Below the pieces are notes generated by a model. The model saw only the letters and a program-made list of their open reading frames with translations, searched no databases and was not told the origin of the DNA. 64,000 nt of DNA from assembly GCA_904066235.2 (NCBI GenBank), contig CAJFCV020000003.1, positions 11,284,001-11,348,000 on the forward strand, written 5' to 3'. The stretch comes from Bursaphelenchus xylophilus. Its lineage: Eukaryota > Nematoda > Chromadorea > Rhabditida > Aphelenchoididae. This document shows, one piece after another, positions 35,801 through 44,800 of this stretch (positions are counted from its first letter, which is position 1; every line of letters begins with the position of its first letter). Position numbers and translations under genes: made by a program.

Positions 35801-38800
35801 CTGCAACAGAGTGAACGGAAAAGACTCGTTGGATTGGAAAAAAGTCTCGTCAATCATGTCTTCAAGACAAGTCATGAGTTTGTGACACAACGGGACAATG
35901 TGATGTGGAATATCAGAGGTCGCCGTGACCAGCTCCTTCATTAAGCACTCTTTGAAGGCGTCGATTTGCTCGGGCTCTTGTGATTCGGTGCGATAGACTT
36001 GGAGAAAGTTGAAGCCCACTTCGTAGGGGAGGGTTTTGTTCTGAAAGTGCGAATAAGCAAGCGACCAGGAATCTACTGGGGAATGACAATTGAGGGAACT
36101 GAAACATATTTTTTTCTCGTATATAAGTGTCAAAATTAGGGTAATCAATGGCGTAGATTTTAAAAATTATGTTCATTTCTGTGATAGTTACTTTTTTTCT
36201 TAGGTAGTACTGTAAAGTTGTAATTTTTTGATTTTTTTCGCGAATTCTTGATTTGGGGGTTTTCAAGGGTGCTGGTTTCAAAAATGACATCCATTTTTTC
36301 TGATTCTTACAGACTAACGTCAAAAAATTACATTTTTTATAAATAATCAAAGAAATCACAAAAAAAAATCATTATTTTGACATTACTACTTAAGAAAAGG
36401 TAATAATCAGGAAAATTAGATGCCATTTTCGAAATCAAAACCCTCGAGAACCCCTAAATTAAGAATTCGCAAAAAAATCAAAAAATTACAACTTTACAGT
36501 ACTACTTAAGAAAAAAAAGTAACGATCACAAAAAATGAGCATGATTTTTGAAATCTACGCCACTGATTACCCTAATCTCGACACTTATCCTTGCAAAACA
36601 AAGCAATGAAAAAAACGAACGAACTTTCTGGACGACCCAAGATAAACAATATTTTCCAGTTTCCCGAATCGTCTTTCTCCTTAATGGACAACGCGTTGCA
36701 ACGTTCGAAACAACCTTACAGTTTGGTGGAATAAAACCGGAAACATATGCCTTCGCAATCGATCCGGTATGGGCAAATGCTGAGGCCCCACAATCTCTGT
36801 CGTGTAGTCGATCAGAAAATAGACCGACGTAAACCGAACTGTCTCTTTTGCCGGATTCAAGACACGGCCAAAGTCAAACAAGGACCGGAGGAACTCCATT
36901 ACACTGTTGTTGGAGAGAACTGGCAACCGTTCAAAGCCTTGAAGAACAACAAGAACGGACTTGTCACCGGCGCCGGTATAGTGATTGGGGCCTAGTCTGC
37001 ATATTCAAGGATTTTACAGACAATTGTATAATCGGCGTTTTAGGTCAGCTACAGTTCGGGTCAACAGAAAATCGGTCGATAAGAAGGGTAGTACAGGCGG
37101 AGACCCAAAAAAGATTGTATTGTAATAGGTGCCTACGAGAGGCCTGGCAAAGCCGCTGGTTGGTCGGCGGTGACTAAGCAAAGACTTTTTATAATTTTAA
37201 CTATTTGTAACTGTCGAGAGGCCCGACAACCCAGTAACGAGACAAGACGAGAGCTCAAGAGTCAAGTGATTTATTCAGTGGAAAGGAGGCCTTTTATAGG
37301 GAAGCCCCACGTAGGAAAGTATAATAAAATTTGAATAAATGTAGATCTTTCCTCGTGGGAAAATCCTCGAAGCTCGGTCGTTCCGCCTCACATTAACCTT
37401 GGGTTTTTTTGACTCGACCTATTGTAACATAGAAAGGACCAATTGTTCCAAAAAAAATCCGTAAGTTTTATTTGGATATTATGTATAGGAGTGAGTGATA
37501 CACGTAAAATTCCCATAACTCAAAACACAGTGGTGGACCTGATCCAGTGGCAAAAAACGTACCATTTTGCATCCGGGAAGTATCAAAAAATGTGACAAAA
37601 TGCCTCCCTCTCCAAGTGAAAAAAACTTCGATTTCAAAAACGCGCCCACTCTTTTTGTGAGGGATAGGGCGCGCCACGAAGTTTTTTTTTAGTTGGAGAG
37701 GGAGGCATTTTGCTACATTTTTTGATACTTCGCGGATGCAAAATAGCACATTTTTTGCCACTGGATCAGGTCCGTCACTGTAGGTGATAAACTATTTTTA
37801 AGGCTTGGTCAATATTATTATTTCTATTAACTGAGCCTGTTCCTAGCATTCCCCATGCAAACAACGACGAATCGATGCGACCCAAAGCATTGTCGACCCG
37901 AACTGTAGTTAAACCAAAAAGCGCCTTACATTCCACGCAATTTTTTTCTCCACCTTACCTAACCAAATTGCAATTCATAATGGAATTATACAGATCCACC
38001 GGGACCAAATCGCTGGACAAGTTCAGATAATGAATGTCCCACCTAAAGGATCAAAAAGAAATAAAAAAATTATCGCGCAATAATTACCGTGCCGGTTCAA
38101 AACCTCCAATAACTTGCTCGACAAATTCGTCTTTTCCGGACCCGCTTAGGCCGTAAATGACCACCAAATACTTGCTGAACATGACCATTTGTTTGATAAT
38201 CTCCCTTTTGAAATTGTAATTGGTGAGGTGTTCGTTTTCCTCGTCCCGCACTGTTTTTGCTCCACCAAAAACCATTGGAACTTTCCAGATAAGGGAGTGT
38301 GTGTCCACCTCGAGCTGGAAGACAAAATTCTCAGACTTTTTTTCGATTACAAATCTTATTCAGCGGCCGACGTTTCGGGTCGACGATACTTTGGGTTGCC
38401 TCGATGCATGGGGGCGGCTAGGAGGTGATTTAGACTTAAAAATATAATAATACAATTGACCAGGTCTATGGCAGTTTGTTACTTTACACGCATTACTGCA
38501 ATAAAATCAAGATATAACATATGGGGGTACCTTTTTTGAGCAGGTCTTGGTCTTTTCAACGTTGCAAACTCTCAGGGCTAGGAAAACTAAGGTTGGAAAT
38601 ATCTAACAAGGAAAGTACTTCTATGGGGTATGGAGTTACCGGTCGAGAGCCTGGCAAAGCCGTTGGATGATCTGCGGAGACTTACAATACGACCACTTTT
38701 TCAAAGTTTAGCTATTGCTAACCATATTGCGGGTCGCCTTCATCCTGTGCTATTGTTACATAGGAAAGACAAAACCTTGCTCCAAAAAAAGAAAACCGTA

Positions 38801-41800
38801 AGTTTTATCGTGATATTATTGCAGTAATACGTGTAAAATACCCCAAAACAGGCGATAAGCTATCCTAGGATCCAATCTTATTATTTCTATAAACTGAGGC
38901 TTTTCCAAGCCTCCCCATGCATACAAAAACGGATCTGTGTGACCCAAAATATCGTCGACCCTAACTGTCGCTGACCCGAAAAGTCCTAGAGCTTAACAGG
39001 CGCCACATATGCAATCCCGTATCAACGACGCGAAATCCTCACCCCTTGCAGCCATTTGTCCACATGCTCCTCTTCCTTGACGGTTCGGGCAGCGATGAAC
39101 GAAAGGAATGTCCAAATACTTTCCTCAATCTCCTTGTTCTTGGAGAACATTTTGGATAAATGACCAATCCGGTCGTACAGCAACTTTCTATTCAGTTTTC
39201 GCAATATACTCAGATGTGGCATCGCGTCGACCACTTTTTGGTAGATTACCGGAGAAATTGAAGACAGAAATGCGGATAGAGGCACCTGTAATTTATGTAT
39301 CTTTTTGATACACCGTCCAAATCGAAAAAAAAATATTAATAGGAAATGTAAAGCTACCGTTTCCTCGTCAAAATATATGACTTGGCATCGGCTGACGGTG
39401 CTGGGTGCAACCTTATCCAAGGAGTCGCATTCGAAGACGACTCTGATTCCCGGATTCAGCGGGACATTTTCCCCATTCGCAAGACAGAGCTAAAAATGAG
39501 AGAATACTCCATAGAGTAGAGTATCTTTCACATTATGCTTCATAATGATATGTAAGCATTTTTAACAAGGTAAGTACTCCAAGTGCGACGCCCAGATTTC
39601 GATGAAACTTGGCACAAATTTCGATAATTTTTTTATAAAAGATATCCGAGATTTCTAGTTCGCGCTTTGCAGAAACATCCGACATTTTTTTTGAAAAAAA
39701 TGTGAGTTTTTTTGCAAATTTGGGCTTGAAAAGTTTCATGTCGATTTCTACCGTAGAAGGTAATGTTTCTATGAAAAATCAAATTTTTCCTCCGCGCGAA
39801 ACTGCCAAAGATATAGTCAAAGAAAAGTTTTTCTCTGACCGCTCTCCGCGTTTTGCGTACTCTCTTGCCCGCAAAGATCGTTGAATATCTCGACTGCCCT
39901 TGCAAAGCACGAGCTAAGATTTTCAGGAGTTGATATGCGGACCATGCCTAACGCGTGCGCAAAGCTTAAAGAAAATCTGAACGTCGCCCTTCATACAGCT
40001 TACAAATTGAACTGTTTTGAAAAAGAAGCAATAAAGTTTTAACGTCGATTGCTGATTTGTAAGAAATTGAAGGCAATTCGTGTGTTCTTTCCACGTTTCC
40101 TACCTTCTGATTGCTGTCAAACAACGAGTTCAGCGACTCCACCCAAACCGAATCCAGAACGCCGTCCAACACCAGCCATCCCTCTTCGTCCTTTTCTAGT
40201 TTGGTCTCCAATTTCATTGTCAAAATGCCGGTCATCCAATCGAAACGATTGGAGTCGTAATACCCATAGAGATAATGGGAGTCATTCTGGCTGGGATTCA
40301 TTCGAAACATTTTACAGTTTATTTCGAGCAGCGGTTTCATGACTCTACGAAGAACCTTCAACGCGGTCGACTTTCCGCTCATTGTTGGCCCAAGCAGAAT
40401 GAACGCTTGACGTTGGCGGGAGAGGTGGAGGATCTAAAGGCGTAAACAACTAGTTTGAAACACACTGTCAGTCTGTCGGGAAAATAATGAGCACAACCGT
40501 TGCATCGAAAATCGCATCGTCGCCGAGAAAAAGAATTGTGTCGCGGCAAAATCAAGCTACTGCGACAAGTCAAGACTTTTGCTGTGACAAATCCACATTA
40601 TTTTCCCGACAAATTGATATAACGAGCAAATTTTGGTCACTTGCTACTATACAGATGCTTTATTGTTTTTCTACGCCGTCTTGAAGTTGCATAACCCCCA
40701 GCTTACACTATAACAGCAGTCCACAAACTTTTCCGTCGCAATCAGCCCCAATTGTTCGATTGTCTCTTTTATCACCTCCTTCGCTTTGATTTCATCCTTT
40801 TGCTTTTCGAAATTCGGCTTCTCAAACGCCGATCCCATAATTTTCTCGAACGATGACACGTCAGAGTGCACAATATAGGGCTCCAACACGTTTCGGAGGG
40901 CTTTCCCGATAACTCTCACATCAACTTTGCCGCGTTTCTGGCCTTTCATTAGTTCCAAAGTCTCATTTATTGTTGCTAGCGCTGTTCGCAGCTAAAATCA
41001 GCGCGTAATAAATTCGCAGTGATTTGCCAGGGAAGTGCTATTTGAGCACTTCAACCTACCTGAAAATCGTAATGATGCATTGGTGCCAACAGAGTTTGAC
41101 ACTGCTCAAAAACGGAGCAAAGTAAGTTCGTTTCTTTCTCTGAATTTTGAAACCCCGCTAGCAATAGGAAGGCGTTGGCGATGGATCTGATGTCAGCAAA
41201 ATTCATAGAGATTCCTCTGACAATAGAGTAAATATTGGCCGGGAGATTGGATCTAGCCAAGAATTTCGGGTTAATTGTGAGATAGAACGCGGCCGACGGC
41301 GACACAGGGATTTGCAGATTGCGGACGCGGTATTTCGCGTTTTCTGGAAAATCGTATACCAGTTTTTCGGGAAAATAATGTGGATTTGTCGCAGCAAAAT
41401 GTCTCGCCGCCATCGCGCATCAAACCTTCAGCCGTGGCAAGCCGTCGCAAAAGGTAATGATTGGCGATTCCAAGGCGCTACGAATCCACATTATTTTCCG
41501 GACAGACTGAAAGTCAGTAAATCGCTTACTAGTTGTCATGGCTTGGTAAATTCCCAACAAATGGGACGAAAACCAGGCCATGTCCTTCTCCGAGAGTCGA
41601 TTGAACTCATCCAAGCATAGAGTGGTTCCCGACAAAATTGTGCCACACATCAGGTCCTCGAGCTGATGGCGATCAACGTTGGGTGAGCAGTTGAAGACCA
41701 GGTTGAATTTTCCTGAACAAATGTAACATACTAGTCTTACTAGTCTGTTCGCAAAGTCGCTGAAGTGATTTTTCGGCGACATGCACAGTGAAAAAACAAA

Positions 41801-44800
41801 AGTTTTCTGCTTTGCACATTGCAAACGTCAAGAATCACTTCAGCGATTTTACAGTGGCAGTCTGATCCAGTGGCAAAAGACGTACCATTTTGCTTCCGGG
41901 AAGTATCAAAAAATGTAGCAAAACACCTCCCTCTTCAAGTGAAAAACTCCGATTTCAAAAGTGCGTCCGCTCTTGTTGTGAGGGAAAGGGCGCGCCCTTC
42001 AAAACGGAGTTTTTTATTATAGTTGCAGAGGGAGGCATTTTGCCACATTTTTTTGATACTTATCGGATGTAAAATGGTATGTTTTCTGCCACCTTGGATC
42101 AGGTCCGTCACTGTACGAACCGATAGGCTCACCCAAAATTTTAGCCAACTCTTTGATGCTTTCGCTCTTTCCAGTCGCCGCAGGACCCTTCAGCATTCCA
42201 GCGTAGCCTTGCGTCTGGAAAGTCATTAGCTCCCGATGAACCTTCCGTATAATCGGCGTCATCACGAATGGCGTTGAGCTCGAAATGTATTCGTATCCAT
42301 ACAGGACATTCAAATTATAGACCCTAACATACAAGTCATCGTTCATCCAGTAATGACGGATTTGCGAGGTCCACTCGAAATTGTGGATCGATTTGCAATT
42401 GGCCTTGATCAACCGGTTGACAATGCCTTTTTGATCGTTGTATTCAATGAGCAGGTTGTCGATGAGCAACTTCTCTTCCTCACTGTCGCTTCGTCCTTTG
42501 ATCAACTTCTCAATGTACAAGTCGAAGTAGTCTAACAATGTGGGCAATTTTCCGGTGACAATTCCATTTTCGATTTTTTTCGTCGCAACTAACCGACAAT
42601 GCAGGATCACTGACTGCGCGGTAAAGTCGCCAGTCAGATCGAAAATCGAAGGCAAATCCTCGCCACACATGCGCATCACGTTTTTCAACTTATTTTTCAC
42701 TGTGTTTTTTATCTCTCTCTCCAGCTCGGCCAGCCATTTGTCGACGTGTCGCTGAAAAAATTAGCAGGAGAAGTGCTCGAAGTGCGACGCTCATATTTCA
42801 ATTTGTGAAAGAAATTCTCACCTTGAAATGATGAATATTGATAGCCTTTGAAAGTTTCAAGCGCTCGCCCCGTTGACTTAGCACAGCGACAATTTCGCAT
42901 TGATTCCGGACCTCAAGTCCATACACTGAAGCAAACATTTTGCAAAGATACGGCTGGACTTTCTCCGGATTCCGAGCACGGCTCAACATTTCCAGCAGCT
43001 CGTTATTCGATAGAAAATAGAGCCTGAAACACGCATTGCATTGCGGTTCCTGTTCTCACCTCGGATAGTTGAATTTCCTCTTTTGTAAGTACACATCAAA
43101 GCCCTTTTGGATGACTTTGAACATGTCCAACAACTGCATAATTTCTGGTGGACAGTTGATTTCGCTCAGATCCGCCAACTTGCGTACTCGGCTCTGAAAA
43201 AATTGACAGTCCAGCGTTGTTTTAATTCTGTTTTTTTTTTTATTTCTGATGCTCACCAATTGCTCAGTCAAGTACTTCCACCGTTCTCGGATGTCTTGGA
43301 ATTTCCGCCATTCTTCCGGCATTTGATAGGCAATATCTTCGGCGGCAAACAATGGCTCCAAATAAATCCATTTGCTCATGCATTTTTGGTGGAGATCCAT
43401 CATGTTTTGCAGCCGTTGTAACTTCTCCAGCCATTCTTTTAGTAAAGGCAGTAAGGATGTGACGAATGGGCTGGAGATGTTCATTTGTGTTTTGATGATC
43501 AATTCCTCAACTAGTCCAACCGTCTCCGGTTTTATCTCCATTTCGAAAACTCCCTGAAAAATGAAAGACAGTTCAAAAGCCTTCAAGTTGTAGGTTGCTT
43601 ATTTTTGTCGCTAATCCCTCCAACTCACAGTCAGATGATTTTTGTTGTGAGTCAGTGTGACTTCGGCCAGTTGAGCCTTCATCTGGGTCAAGCTCTCCTC
43701 CAGGACCAGCTCTTTGCTGGCCAATTCACTGACTTCTTCGCATTTCTTGGCGTCCTTCTCTTGGAAATCGATTTTGGTCAGCTCGAGGACGGTCATATTC
43801 TCATGGTCTTGTGGAACATCGCCATCCGTTTCCCCGAGAATCTGCAGCAGCAAAAATGATGACAAAACAACTTTTACAACACGCCAGAAGCATAAGACAT
43901 AAGGAAAATCTTGAAAATGATAGCATTCAATGCCGCTCACCTTATGCCAATGTCTAGCCTTAATTCCGCGCGACCGTAAGGCGTTAATCACCGGCAACAC
44001 TTTGTTAAATTGATCCATCATGACTTGAATTTTTTGCAAGAACATTTGCGCGCTCTCCAAGACCAGCTCATCTTCTGGTTCGCCGATTTCTTTCTTCAAC
44101 GTTTCAAAATCCGTATTCATCGTTTCAATCTGCTCATTCACTGATGGCACGTCGACTTCGACGACTTTGGTGTTAACGAATTCCTCTTCAAACTGCACCA
44201 CTTTGATATGGCAGCCAGCGATGTGGCTGATGACCTTCGCACGGAACGCCAGCGCATCCACATCGTCTTTGAGCGGGTCCATTTCGAACAGCTCCAACTG
44301 AGCAGCAAGGATCGGAAATTCGACTTGCAACCTCTCAACGCGTTGATGGATCTCTTCGAAGCGGCTGGCCAGCACCGTGAGGTCTGATGTGGAATGACAA
44401 ACTCGGTATTTCTTGACGCATAGGCGCAGGTTTTCGTCCAACATCATTGATTCGTAATGTACGGCATTTGTCTTTTCGGTTAGCTGTAATTGTATCGAAA
44501 CATCTTTTTTCTTGATAAATGTGACATACAACTTTCTCAATGCGGGCTTTGTCAACCATGAGCTTTTGCCAGACCAACGTTATCAAGTAACTAAGGCGGA
44601 AAGAGCTTCTGCTGGACGTGTAATACTTTTGAAGCATTATTTCTAAAAATTTGCCATCACCATAAACGACGAATATGTATACAATGTAATGCATAAAATC
44701 TCGATGCGACTACTGCTGAATATCACGGTACACAGACAAATCTTACAGTCTTACCATTAAAATTAAATTCCTCAAATAAAATGCCGAAACACTCATGCAA

